A stretch of DNA of 30,364 nucleotides, from contig JAKCWW010000116.1 in assembly GCA_026260175.1 (NCBI GenBank), positions 120,720 through 151,083 on the forward strand, given 5' to 3'. Positions 1-11,611 of this stretch are shown in pieces. The notes under the pieces are model-generated. The model was not told the DNA's origin and ran no database searches. It saw only the letters and a program-made list of their open reading frames with translations. The stretch is from Reticulitermes lucifugus (lineage: Eukaryota > Arthropoda > Insecta > Blattodea > Rhinotermitidae). The position numbers were made by a program, and so were the translations under genes. How positions within the stretch are numbered: the first letter of the stretch is position 1; every line of letters begins with the position of its first letter.

Positions 1-44
1 CAGTGAAATGCATAAGCCAGTGTATCCGGTCTCAGACCGAGATT

Positions 45-398
45 TGAACCCCCCAAAACCGAAATTAAAAAAAAACAGAGATTTTGTAGATATTATATCA
101 AAAGTTTCACGTGATTTCCCCTTCGGCCGAAATCAGCCACTGAAATCAGCTGATGACTTGTACATTAGAATTTTGAAACATAAATTAATAAAATAAAGAA
201 AAACAAGAAGATGGGGCACTGTGATTGAGTCATGGAACATGTAGTTATGTTTGTATGTATATAAATGCAGTTGTAGACAGTGTTATGTTACAGTTATACT
301 TACATGATTTTATAATATAATTTTTAAAATCAAACATAAATTATACATAGCCTCAGGGTCAGCCCCCCCCCCCAAAGGAAAAATTCTGGGTGCGCACC
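45..398 (-). mobile_element. Short inverted-repeat element, copy 1 (GGCGCAC family, degraded left end)
   Basis: Homologous, in opposite orientation, to the element at 8691-9023. Shared blocks include GATTTTGTAGA, a GTGATTT tract, TGAAATC..TGATGACT, GTACATT, and a terminal block at 339-398 with ATAGCCTC, GGGTCAG, a run of 11-13 C and a GTGCGCA end. The left end is eroded, so the boundary is approximate. No coding capacity is seen. Confidence 0.6.
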
Positions 399-469
399 TG
401 CTGGGACCTCCAGATGTGAAACGGGTATGTACCTACTCGACAATGACTTTCGAATACGAATTGCGAGAA

Positions 470-775
470 GGCGGTGGTTTGGCAGGAAGTGATCGCGGAC
501 TGACAGAACTATTGCCCCAGCATCAGCTACGGGCTGGACGGTCCGGGGTTCGAATCCAGGTAGGGGCAAGATATTTTTTCTTCTCAAAAACGTTCAGACC
601 GGTCCTGGGGGCCACACAGCCTCCTATTCAGTGGGTACCGGGGCTTCTTTCCCGGGAGTAAAGCGGCCGGGGCGTAAAGTTGACATCACATGTTCATCTA
701 AGTGCCGAGGGCAAGATCGATACCTCTGCCCCCCCCCCCATATGCCTTCATGGCGTGGGCAGGAACAGTCTGCGG
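470..775 (+). repeat. tRNA-derived SINE
   Basis: The B-box GGTTCGAATCC lies at 547-557 in a tRNA-like head. It is followed by a body (GGGAGTAAAGCGGCC, GTTGACATCAC) and a C-rich tail ending near ATGCCTTCATGGCGTG. The same body occurs at 10975-11200, 11612-11897 and 29787-30055. The A-box is not clear. The right side is abutted by a foldback. Confidence 0.6.
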
Positions 776-805
776 AGATGACGTCCCACTGTGTTACTGC
801 AACTC

Positions 806-1187
806 CAGTATTCCAAAAAATAACTCAAACACATTTACTATAAAAACAATTGTTTTTACAAAATTTTGCTTCACGTTTCGGCCAATAAGGCGAAGGTATT
901 ACAAAATACACAAAAGGAAGACAGTACTGACACTGAAAGAGGCCTCTCTCTTATATAACTTTGTCATATTAATGTGGGCCATTTATTGATTGTTAGACTT
1001 GATATTAATATGACGAAGGTATGTAGGGCAGAGGCCTCTTTTGATATCAGTATTGTCTTCCTTTTGTATATTTTGTAATCTCTGCGCCTGAAGATGACAT
1101 TATTGGTCGAAACATGCAGCAAATTTCTGTAAAAACATTATTTTTATAATAAAAGTTGTTGTGTTTGGATTCTTTTTGGAATAACTG
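806..1187. repeat. Foldback element FB1
   Basis: Long imperfect inverted repeat. Terminal CAGTATTCC at 806-814 pairs with GGAATAACTG at 1178-1187. Inner arms pair through AAAAACAATT/AATTTTTGT tracts, AAAATACAC with GTATATTTT, GGAAGACAGTACTGA with TCAGTATTGTCTTCC and GAGGCCTC with GAGGCCTC. It is non-coding. The right arm contains CTGAAGAT..GAAAC at 1088-1113; the left arm keeps only the CGAAAC half (reverse strand). Confidence 0.7.
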
Positions 1188-1280
1188 AACAAGGAGAACT
1201 TTACCTTTACCCCAGCGTGTATATGAGCCCTCAGTCAGTAGAGACAGCAACTGGGCACCTTTCGAACACAAGCGTGCTGT

Positions 1281-1465
1281 TAAGATCTGCGCTCCTCTGG
1301 GATATTACGCAGCGTCGTGTGGTAATTGTTTACCGACGTTTCGGTCCCATCTTCGAGGGTCAAGAAGACTCGACCTTTGAAGATGGGACCGATACGTTGT
1401 CCCGAAACGTCGGTAAACAATTACCACACGACGCCGCGTAATATCCCAGAAGAGCGCAGATCTTA
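1281..1465. repeat. Foldback element FB2
   Basis: 185-bp hairpin. TAAGATCTGCGCTC at 1281-1294 is matched by its complement ending at 1465, and the arms stay paired through GGGATATTACGC, CGTCGTGTGGTAATTG and TTTACCGACGTTTCGG. The core GAAGAT - stem - CCCGAAACGTCGG lies at 1377-1416; a contracted copy is in the left arm. Confidence 0.8.
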
Positions 1466-3865
1466 CCAACATCGCGGCGGAAGCCTAAAATCACGACAAG
1501 CGTGGTGTTACCACTACGCCAATCTCAGTTGGTCTTCTTTTGGGTTTCTGCACAGTCTAGCGGCACAACCGCTGTGAGAACCTGCTGGTGATCAGTTGCT
1601 TGTATCACACAACGGTGAGTACAGATTTGGTGGCCACGATATTACTTGTATATGGCGAAACACATCTGATTATGAACCCGATAACACATTTAAGCACCAT
1701 ATTAAATTTTGTTACTTCAGAACCTAGCATTAGCACCATCTGTCATTTCTGACGTGAAATATACACAGACGTGGTGACATCTACCTACTGATGTGGAAAG
1801 TGAAACCACACGGTTTGGTAGACATGTTTCAAAGCAACCTACTGCCTCCATATTCAGGATACTCTTTTACCATCAAACCAGACGTGCCAAGTTCCTCTAG
1901 AAGGTTCGCAACTACTCGTATCTACCAAACTACATGGCATCACACCTCAGAACACTGCAATCTTCATATTCACTACTGTGAGAACATGAAATCTCACATT
2001 ACTGAACTGGTTGAAAAAATGTCAACACCATAAACCTACTTTTCCTTATAACACGGGAAAACAAGGTTAATAATACACTGATGTGGTTTGATATCCAATA
2101 ATATCCATTATTTTTGTAGCACAAAATACAAATTACCTTTTGAAGAAATACACATCAAACATTTTCATTTAACAGCAACTACAATGTGCAGACATATTAT
2201 TCTCCATTTAAAAACACTTCTTTCTTTCCTACTTTTGCCTTACAAAATGACATTACTCTTTACTGAAAGCTGGAACCAGAGTTTAATAAGAGATATTGGT
2301 TTAATGAATCCCAATAAACAAGTCTTCCAAAACAATACGCTGGTACACCTACACTTCTTAATACTATGACATGGTAACTTCAGTAGAAAAAAAAAATAAT
2401 GTAGTGAGGAGGAGGATGAAGGTGAGACACATTTCACCCTACTCCAGACCCTGGCCCTTCTAGCAAATAAAATCAAATTTAATGCAACACAAAATTTTTT
2501 TTACAGTAATACTATTCTGACTCAGATCTGTGTTCGATATGGACACAAAGGGGGCAGCAATGATTATCATCCTGTATACTAGAATTTAATCACTTACCAA
2601 ATCATTTAAACAGAATGGAAAATTTTCTGGGGACCCTGAACCAGCTTTAAGATCATACCTCACACCCTTTATTAAAACATACTATAAGGTCTCACACGCT
2701 TGTTATCGATAACTTAAATTGCAAGAACTCTTTACTTATTATATCTTACAACTGTCACAAGTACTTCACAAGCAAATTGTTCAACTGTTACCACATGTTA
2801 GGTATGATACATTTACAGCAAGAGATGACAAAGACATAGAGACACCGGCATTCAAAAACTGACAAACAGGAACCAAACAGAGAACAAGCTGCAAGGTTTG
2901 AGGTTCTTACAGGAGTGTTGATGAACATGCAAGTCTTCTGGGATGTTGCCACGTTAATCGGTAAACTGTTATGAACGTCTTTGATGTTTGGGGTCAAGCA
3001 CTCCGTAACGTGCCTTCAAAATGGCAGTAACCATTTACTAGACAACATGGTGTAACATCCCAGAAGAGCAGTATCTTTAGAAAATAAGCTGATGAGGCAA
3101 CAATATTAACTACAAAATTCTGGCTACCTAATGGAAGAAGGGCCTCCTGAGGGTCAGTGCCATGGGGACACCAAGGCTACCTCCAATATAAAACAATAAC
3201 AGTCATATAGAGCATAAATGGAGTTTCTTTGCAAGAAATCTTGCTTGTACCATGGGAAGGAATAAAACAAAATCAATGGAAGACAAGCATTTCAGCAATG
3301 TACAGGATAATACTTTTGCTAGAATATTTGCCCAGTTGTTTGGACAACTTGAAAAATTTGTGTGTGTGTGTACAGGTGGGGACTGCTTGCTGTGAGGGGT
3401 AATTTTGACATGACAAGTGAAATCTGGTACAGTGGTTAAGTGTAATTTTATTTCAAGTGTTTTACAGGATGCATAATCAACTTCTAAGCCATTCTATTTG
3501 AGTCAATATTATATTAAGAAAAGTACTTCTAAGCAAGCAGGTCATGATTAATGTTGCTATATTCTGGATATGTTTACATTTGTACCCCACCTCCTATTTT
3601 ACAATTAAGTGTCTCATATAAATACGATTGATACTAACAAATAATCCACATTTATTGCTGAAAATGAACTTCTGGAGTTGCATTATTATCCAAGCTAGAA
3701 AACATATTTTTTCCCTTCTTTTATTAGTGTTGCAGGAATTTGGCTTTGAAAGGTGCTCCAAGCCTTGGAAGACGGATGAAGCAATGACGGGTCTCTATCA
3801 GAACTTAAGCTTTTAGGAATTTTAATTTCTTACACAAAAGTAGGAGCCTAAATAAATACATCACA
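1466..3865. other. Intergenic region, no gene recognised
   Basis: AT-rich sequence downstream of TEX2. Seen here: a fragment at 3049-3080 matching the arm ends of FB2/FB5 and a short TG run at 3360-3371. An acceptor-like GTTGCAG at 3730-3736 is followed by 26 open codons ending at 3816, which match nothing I recognise. I see no supported exon. Confidence 0.5.
3049..3080. repeat. Solo arm-end fragment of FB2/FB5-type foldback
   Basis: TAACATCCCAGAAGAGCAG matches the terminal arm sequences of FB2 (TAATATCCCAGAAGAGCGCAG) allowing two changes, and of FB5 (ATCATCCCAGAACACAG). No complementary second arm is visible nearby. Confidence 0.4.
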
Positions 3866-4323
3866 ATGAGTTATGGGTGTCATACTTGGTCTCTCACTGT
3901 ATGGAAAAATGAAGGACAGTTTGTTCCACACAGGGTACTATGGAGGATGTCAGGACTTTCAGGGAATGAAGTGCGAGGAGGATAGCCAAATACAGATAAC
4001 GTGGAACATTGTAATTTTCATTCGTCACCAAATATTGTTAGAATGATCATGTCACACAGGATGAAATGAACAGGTCATGTAGCATGCATGGGACAGATGC
4101 ATATAACATTTTGGTTATAAAATCTGAAGGGGAGAAACCACTTGGAAGACATAGGTGCTGATGGGATGATGGTGTTAAAGGGCAGTTTTAAGAGAGCAGA
4201 AGAATGTGTAATGGATCTGTTTGGCTCAGGACAGAGACCTGTGGCAGGATATTGTAAATATAATAATAAACCTTTGAGCTTCATAAAAGGTGCGGAATTT
4301 CTTGAGAAGATAAGTAACTATTA
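3866..4323 (+). pseudogene. Degenerate non-LTR retrotransposon 3' end
   Basis: Translation in shifting plus-strand frames gives the C-terminal signature of an insect non-LTR retrotransposon polyprotein: YGCHTWSLTVW near 3871, GHVACMGQM near 4074, then WICLAQDRDLWQDIVN from 4212. Stops and frameshifts separate the blocks, so it is dead. The upstream reverse transcriptase body is missing. The clade is not assigned. Confidence 0.65.
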
Positions 4324-5350
4324 GTTCCACGAAGCAGTTTTTGCTCCATGGAATTGGTTAGTTTTTACAGTTGACATCATTCCAACATTTAAATTCTTTA
4401 TGCAAATACAACTAATGGCAGCCTTCACAATATTCTCACGTGTCCAATTCAGCCACTCAGAATTAAAACGCAACAAACTCTCTTCAAAGCTGCTACCCAG
4501 AAAACAGTTCATACCAAACACAGTTCTGGAAATTCAAGTATGCTAAGCATTATATCATCACAGAAATAAATATATATTAAGGATGCTTCACACCCCAGCA
4601 TTTGAAATAAGCACCAATACAATCATTACCTGTTTATACTGATTCTTGAACAGGTCAATTCATATTAAATGACAGTTTCTTGACTGGCAGTGGATAAATC
4701 AGAAACTTTATGGTAAACCATCTTATGGATCATATTTTAATCTGTAAACACAAGTGAGGAAGGGTGCTAGTCAAGGAAATTAAGTACCTGTTTAGAAAGA
4801 AACGATAGTGAATGTTTAAAACGACACATATTTTTCCTCAGACTCATACTACAAACTTAACACTTACAACATATACCAAGCAGAAATTTGATTTACCACC
4901 AATGCTGCAGAGCAGAGGCAGAAAGCATTTAGTGTTTCTCTTAGCAGTGCTGTCAATTGCTAAGATTACATAGAATCTGTGGTAGATGAATGAAATACGA
5001 GTATGAAGCACTGGTGGAATGACACTAACATGGGAAAACTGATATACTTGTAGAGAAACCGGTCTCAGTGCCACCTTGTTCAACATACATCACAAACTGA
5101 CTAGCCTGGGATAAATCCAAGGCCTTTAGAGTGAGATCAGTGCTGCAAAAATTACAATATACATACCTCAGAAACAGTCAGTTATGAAAGGTTTCTTATA
5201 CTCATTTTCTGCAAATGTTTTAGAGACAACACTTGACGTCTTTCAAAAAAGATGTACCTCAACATTACAATGGGTTGCAGAAGTGATTTATCCTGTTCTG
5301 TTATAAACAATGAAACCAACTACTGTATCCTATGAATACAACTTGTATTT
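4324..5350. other. Intergenic region with one interspersed repeat
   Basis: No gene recognised. The part at about 4933-5110 is a copy of the repeat also found at 20738-20935; the rest shows nothing identifiable. Confidence 0.45.
4933..5110 (-). repeat. Interspersed repeat, copy A
   Basis: Matches 20738-20935 in the same orientation: AATGCTGTCAACTGCT, GAATGA, CGAGTA, GGTGGAA, GGGAAAACTGA, CAGTGCCAC and TTGT. Read on the minus strand, the block GTGG(A)CAAAGTGG resembles the body of the tRNA-like repeat at 21636-21975. Probably a SINE body fragment; the head is not preserved. Confidence 0.5.
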
Positions 5351-5508
5351 TAGTGGTATAAAACCCAGCTGCATGTATATGTTTTGGTTTTCAATAAGCC
5401 ATCATCAGGCTGTGTATAAGGAGATAAACTCAAAGTTGTAAAGTTTTATCTTCTTATACACAGCCTGATGATGGTTTATTGAAAGCTGTAACATGTTTGA
5501 TACCACTA
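5351..5508. repeat. Foldback element FB3
   Basis: 158-bp hairpin with termini TAGTGGTAT (5351-5359) and ATACCACTA (5500-5508). The arms pair over CAATAAGCCATCATCAGGCT / AGCCTGATGATGGTTTATTG and TGTATAAGGAGATAAA / TTTTATCTTCTTATACA, with a loop near 5428-5442. Each arm carries CTGATGATGG, followed in the left arm (reverse strand) by a stem-like stretch and CCAAAAC. Confidence 0.75.
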
Positions 5509-5546
5509 ACATACAAGGTGCGTTCAATGGGCACAAAAGCTGATTT

Positions 5547-5679
5547 TATTGAAGTGTGTAATAACGGAATCACATGCCACAATTTGTGGCCTTCACGATC
5601 ACCAGACTTGCAAGGAAGTGACTTTTACTTGCAGGAAAATCCAGAAAAGAAAATGTACAACAATAACATTGTAAAATGA
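5547..5679 (+). pseudogene. Mariner/IS630-type transposase fragment
   Basis: Open codons include LWPSRSPDLQGSDFYL and PEKKMYNNN. This matches the region around the third catalytic Asp of mariner-type DDE transposases (WPxRSPDLxxxDFxLW ... VYxNN). The preceding two catalytic Asp regions are absent and the frame closes at 5677-5679. A relic lying directly beside FB3; I cannot say whether the two were ever one element. Confidence 0.6.
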
Positions 5680-7316
5680 ATGCACTCAAAGTTAACTTTC
5701 ATCTTCAAGTTCATGAATGTTACAAACAAAAACTGTTATGTGATGTCTGTAAAACTTTTAAACTACAAAATAGATGTTACAGTTTAATGCAACTGTCCTC
5801 TACATGTACTGTATTCAGAAATGACACCAATTAAATCTGCAACAATGTATCAATTTGGATTATTTGGATTGATCACTTCACACTGCAATGCACTGTGTAA
5901 GTGTGAGCATTCTCTATGTGATATTTTATTTAATGTCGGAAAGTATGACTGTTGTATTTTACTTTGTGTGGTATAAGAATACATTTAAAATTCTACACTA
6001 TACAAGCTGGTCATTTATAGCTTTTTATATAAATGCTTGCTCTATTTTTAGTTTGCTGATCTGAACAATGCCTTGGCTTTGTCTTCCTGGAGTGAGAAGC
6101 AACCTTAAGGAGCAATTAAAAACACATGGAATGCAAACATCAGCATAAAAATCAAGCAGGAACAAAAAAAAATCTCCACACACAAACATAAATTACATAT
6201 TTTGATAGTCACAATCTTGTATCCACATGTAAGAATGTGAATTATCAAATATTTCTGCACATAACTACTCCATCTTTCTTCCTATATTAATGACCGATAT
6301 TGTACAGCATCTCTTCTGTGATTAGTACCAGCAGTCTGTCATACAGTATCACATTTCTCATTACAGGTGATTTTGTACCTGTAATTAAAATCATTTTTCA
6401 CCTACTTTCTACATCTAAAACACAGGCAGAAGGCATATATGTATACCAAAACATAAGTGGTGATGGTTACCGGTATATCCTAATCATATGTTAAGCATGG
6501 TGGCCAGTGTATCACATATGAATTCATTTCAGCATATTACAATGAAAATAACAATTATACACGACAAAACAACCACAGTCAAAGTATGAAAAAGCAAGCA
6601 ATGTCCAGTACTAAGATAATTAAAAACAAGTGAGAACATTAAGCATTAAAATTCTGCCTGACTGATAAAACTAAAAGAAAGCTGAGATACAAATGGGACT
6701 GATTTGAAGTAGAGAAAAGCTTTCTGGCTATGTGTGATAATTAACAGACCCAAAAACAGATTATTATTTAGTGTGTTCAGATAATACCAATCCAACATCA
6801 TCTTGCAATCCTAAGAAAACTGTGGATGAAAATTTCATTGTCTCCGTTAGTATGAACATTATTTAATCCTCGTGAATCAACGACTGCAGTTATTTAGCAT
6901 CATATAAAAGGCAGTCTGTTTACAGCTTGTACCACGATTTAAACCAATCACTTCATGGTAAAATTTGGGTGAAGTCCAAAAAATAAATTACGTTTGGTAA
7001 TGAATACAGAATCCGTCCTTCACACTTCACAAATTGTGGTTTTAAGATCTTACACTCAAATTTTCTTATTTGGTTCAAAATGGTCACATTCATCTGGTGT
7101 GAAAGCAATACACAGTGTTCAAGGCAAATGATTTTCCTACCTAGTGACTAAACAGATGGTTAAAACAGTTCAAATGGGGGTCAGAAAGATTACGGCTTCC
7201 AAGTTGTTTCAAATATTTATATTACAGTGTTAATGGGAGTGCCTGTTGCATTATGCAACAATTATGATATGCCCACATCAAATATTCTTCCATGTGAAAT
7301 TAATAGCTACTAATAT
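5680..7316. other. Intergenic region, nothing recognised
   Basis: AT-rich sequence without a convincing exon, RNA gene or repeat that I can recognise. Confidence 0.4.
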
Positions 7317-7318
7317 GG

Positions 7319-7567
7319 ATGATCTCAGTGGCCGAGTGGTCTAAGGTGTATGTAACGGCTTGATTACTGGGATTGTGGGTTCAAATCCCGCTGAGGGCAT
7401 GGATGGTCATCTCTTGTGCCTTTTGTGTTGGTAGCGGCCTCTGCGACAGGCTGATCACTTGTTCAGAGGAGTCCTACCAGGTGTGTGTACGTCTAATCGT
7501 GTGACTTAGAAACCTGAAAATGAGGCGACTTAAGCTCAATTCGGGCTGTGGCGCCACAGAAAAAAAA
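7319..7567 (+). repeat. tRNA-Leu/Ser-like SINE
   Basis: Internal RNA polymerase III promoter: A-box TGGCCGAGTGG at 7329-7339 and B-box GGTTCAAATCC at 7378-7388. The A-box with GGTCTAAGG is of the Leu/Ser tRNA type. An unrelated body of about 170 bp (CAATTCGGGCTGTGGCGCC) ends in A8 at 7560-7567. GATGA on both sides may be a short target duplication. Not a tRNA gene: no acceptor stem closes. Confidence 0.75.
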
Positions 7568-7848
7568 GATGACTCTATAGACACCATGTATGACATTCAG
7601 TCTCCATCTGTTATGAAGTAGTATACATATTATAGGCCTATGTGCTTGTATATACTGTTAGCTGTTAATGGAGATATATTTGACATACTTTTTTTTTTTT
7701 TTTTGCATTCAGATATAACTATCCATAGCACAACTTCAACTTCACAGTATTCAGGCCTGTCAGTACAGAATACAAGTACCACTGAATATACCAATTTATG
7801 ACATATCAATTACGTTGTTTCACACTATTATCACCGTGCATTTCTATG

Positions 7849-8149
7849 AATCAAATTAAATAAATAGACCAACTAATGCACTATTTGACTACTTTAATGT
7901 AGTGTCTTTCTTATACACCCTACACGTGTTTTGGACCTAGGTCCATCTTCAGGGGGTCTCAGTATTGTTAAAACTACTAAAACAAGCACATGTTTAAACG
8001 AACGTACAACACTTGTTTTAGTAGTTTTAACAATACTGAGACCCCCTGAAGATGGACCTAGGTCCGAAACACGTGTAGGGTGTATAAGAAAGACACTACA
8101 TTAAAGTAGTCAAATAGTGCATTAGTTGGTCTATTTGTTTAATTTCAAT
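7849..8149. repeat. Foldback element FB4, nearly perfect arms
   Basis: About 300-bp hairpin. The inner 119 bp of each arm, from AGACCAACTAATGC to CTACTAAAACAAG, agree at all but one position (T at 7932 against the C-equivalent in the other arm, a CpG site). Loop of about 25 nt near 7987-8012. Right-arm core: CTGAAGA at 8046-8052, T, GGACC-TA-GGTCC, GAAAC at 8066-8070. Confidence 0.9.
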
Positions 8150-8690
8150 TATGTTGTATTAGAAAAAAGTTGCAGCAGATAATATTCAACCCACATTAAC
8201 ATTAAAGCCACACTGATATTACAATAATAAAATGTACAATGTTTGCACCTTTTCTTTTATGCAGACACTTTTATGTTGACGTTCTTTTGGTATAAAATTC
8301 AGCAACTCAATACAAACAGAATTAAAAAAATATATTGCTGCAGCAACATAAGATAGCACTGAAAATAAGAACGGTAAATATGTCAACTACAGGTTGTAAA
8401 TACATACCCGGTTACACTTTTAATATTTAGCCTGTTGTGTTATGACTATACACTGAATATAACCACCACAGAGGTAACTGCGAAACTTCAACACTAAATT
8501 CATAAACTGATTCTTGGTTTCCCTGTGTAAACATATACAATTTTGTATATATTTTAACAAAATAAATGTAATATAAAGTTCTAACAGGATCATTCTTACT
8601 TTCACGCAATTTGAATCTATTCTAAATGTCATATTTACAGCTTATGCAGGTACCAACATTCTAATTACAATTACATATACAAAGACTACA
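8150..8690. other. Intergenic region, nothing recognised
   Basis: AT-rich spacer between FB4 and the GGCGCAC element. Short open frames here resemble no family I know. Confidence 0.4.
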
Positions 8691-9023
8691 ACATTGGCGC
8701 ACTCAGAACTTTCTTTGGGGGGGGNGGGGCTGACCCCGAGGCTATATGTAATTTATGCTTGAGTTTACAAACTGTGTTATGAAAATCATGTCAAAATCTC
8801 CAAGCTGACATCTAGTTAGATTACAGGGAAAATTAAAACGAACTGAAAAAGAAAAACATCTACATATTCTTAAGTTTTTATTTTATTTTTCAATATTCCA
8901 ATGTACTAGTCATCAGATTTCAGTAGCTGATTTACGCTGAAGCATAAATCACATATAAAACCTTTGATATCATCGTGTCTACAAAATCTTTTTCTTTTTA
9001 AATCCCATTGGGTGCGCCAATGT
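8691..9023 (+). mobile_element. 333-bp inverted-repeat element, GGCGCAC family copy 2
   Basis: Terminal inverted repeats ACATTGGCGCAC (8691-8702) and GTGCGCCAATGT (9012-9023) match perfectly over 12 bp. The interior is non-coding and AT-rich, with a G13-like run holding an ambiguous base at 8725. It is homologous to 45-398 in inverted orientation. Looks like a non-autonomous DNA transposon; superfamily unknown. Confidence 0.7.
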
Positions 9024-10974
9024 ACTATACAACCTTGCCAAATCTCAATGAAAATCCAGTACCACTCAAGCATATACTTCTGCGAGTTTTAAGGTTTTGA
9101 TTCCGTTTCTGTGGATGTGAAGCTGTATCCCTGGGTAAGTGGTTCGTGACATTCCAAAGGAATGTATCATCTTCTTCTTCAATGGTTTAGCACTCGATGG
9201 ACTACTGAACCCTGGACTAGTCCCAGAAGACCAGATCCTGTATATTTTTCATTTACTGAAACATTAAGCTAGTAAAATATAGTACATGTGATTTTTTTAA
9301 AGTTCGTAATTTCTGTCAGGAGCAACCACTGTTGTTTCTTGCTCTGGGTGCCAAAAAACCTAGCTACACCACTCAGTCCAGTACCTGATGTACATGTGAA
9401 TACAATGGCCTACATGTCTTTTCATTATGATATGTAAAGCTTCTGGATAACATTCATAAAAATGAATTCTGACATAAGGTAATGGATTTTCATTGTAAGC
9501 TAATGAAACAAAATATTAAACTTAAAATGAAGTCCAGTACTATCATACAAATAAAAATTCATCTCATAATTTAATTACACTACATTGTTGAAATTTCACA
9601 GACTCTTTCCATATAATTCTGTAATACTGAGGTTACTAACACGCACCACTCATTTTCAAACACTTCACCTTTTTTTTTGAAAGAAAGTGGAGTACCTGTT
9701 GAAAGACTGCAACAAATTATGTAAAATAATAAATGTAGTGAGCAAAAATTCTCAAGTGGGCAGACCCCTTTAACGACAGCACATTTATATACCCGACAAA
9801 GTGATACGTTTAGTTCATCTGTTTAGTAGATTTATTACATCACAACACATATGATACAGAATTCTCATAAAAATCTACATACTATAGTGTACTCAAACAG
9901 CAATCCTTAACAAACTGACTAGCTAACAGAAGTTTTTTTTTTTGAAAGACATCATTACGGATTACAAAAATGTTACCTGAAGCCTTCAAAGCACAGAAAG
10001 CTCTTGTAAACGTGGCTTGGAAGGTAGTGTTTATTCTATACATCTGAGAGTAGCATCATTCAGTCACTATGCATATCAGCAAAGCCATGTAGTTATCACA
10101 CATATGCTTAAATTCTCAGGATGGATCCTACCTGTATGTTTATTTGGCACACTACACATTGATAACTACATTCCCTGAATGTACTAACATTCAACTAACT
10201 TGAAAGGGTGCATACATCAGACTCCATACATATTTCTATGGTCAGGGACAACACACGTTTGAGTATCTCTATCCCGTGAAACTGTTCATTCATTCATTCA
10301 TTTTCTATAAATCCTGCCAGGAGTACAAACTCATGTGGATGTGGAAATCATTACATTTATTTTATTAAAAACCCTAAACATATTCATAACTTTAGATAGC
10401 AAGTAACTTAGTTACATACCCAAATTTAGTGTTATATGCAAGACTGTAGAAACCCTGTAGAAACTTAATTGTAAAATCCTGTGGTTGTAACCACATGCAA
10501 AATTGTTGGGAATTGAACTAGGCAATTATGCAAGATTTGGAAAATGAAAGGGTAAAAGATAATTGTCATAATGGACACAATGATATGAACATGTAATTTA
10601 ATATTTGGTTATAATTCTACAAATGTTTCTGATTTTGGCAGACAAGAATATTCTTAAGTAACAACAACAGATCACAATTAAAACATCACACAAATGGCAC
10701 ACGACTAGACCAAGGATTCATGTACGGAAGACACACAAAATATAGTAGGGAAACAATTAAAAAAATACAAGAGAGCAGCTTATGGGACAGAAAGAAAAAT
10801 TTAGAAGGCTTTGCCATATGACTGCTCATCGTGATGGAAAGGTTAGTAGATGATGATAAATATTGGTCACTACATTAACAAACCAAGGAACCAGTGGCCC
10901 ATGGAAACGGCATGGGATCATAAAAGGCAAGAGCTGATTATTTCTCTGTAAACCTCCTCTCCTATTCTCATTTG
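9024..10974. other. Intergenic region, nothing recognised
   Basis: AT-rich. It contains a short ATTC tandem (about 10287-10302) and several T8-T9 runs. No exon, RNA gene or repeat family recognised. Confidence 0.4.
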
Positions 10975-11200
10975 CTAGTACAGTCACTAGGATACAGCCT
11001 AGAAAACTGATGGGATCATGGTTTGACTCCTGGAAAGGGCCAAACATCTCTCTTTTCTTCAAATTATCCCAATCAACTCTAGGGCCAAAAGTCTCCTACT
11101 CATGGGTACATGGCGCTTTCTTTTGCTGGGAGTATAAAGCGGACATGGTGTGAAGCTGACCACTCACCACTCCCCCACATGCCTTCATGGCATGCATAGG
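10975..11200 (+). repeat. tRNA-derived SINE (same body as 470-775)
   Basis: The B-box-like GGTTTGACTCC lies at 11020-11030. It is followed by TCTCCTACTCATGGGTAC, GGGAGTATAAAGCGG, GTGAAGCTGACCAC, and the C-rich and ATGCCTTCATGGCATG end. Degraded head. Confidence 0.6.
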
Positions 11201-11611
11201 GATGATTTTGCTGTTACTTTACAGTTTGGAAAGATGCGTATAAACCTGACAGTGTGTGACTGATCTGCTTTCACCATGATCTCAATCTTCCACTTAAAGG
11301 ACTTACGTTCCTTCATACAACATGCCACACCATGAGCAGCTCTTAGTAACTATTATGGTAGAAAAAATTAATATGAATTTGGATTACAGTCAACACTTTA
11401 ATTTTATATCTCTCCTCATACTTCATCTCCTTTATCTTTTTCAAAGTAAGTTGTAATGAAATAGTGAAATTTACTCAGGTTCTATAGCTTGGTGGCCAGT
11501 CTCATGTTAAAATGCATGATTATGCTCATTTGCCTGTGTTCACTTTTATTTCAATCATAAAAAATTATAAGACTAAGGAAATTTTAATAATAGAGCCAAC
11601 AGTATCATATA

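Noticed and set aside
3628-3816. Possible terminal exon of a plus-strand gene (acceptor-like GTTGCAG, 26 codons, stop)
   Set aside because: No family recognised, no upstream partner exon, and too short to support.
7319-7400. Possible functional tRNA-Leu or tRNA-Ser gene
   Set aside because: A- and B-boxes are good, but the acceptor stem does not close and the sequence runs into a SINE body with an A-rich tail.
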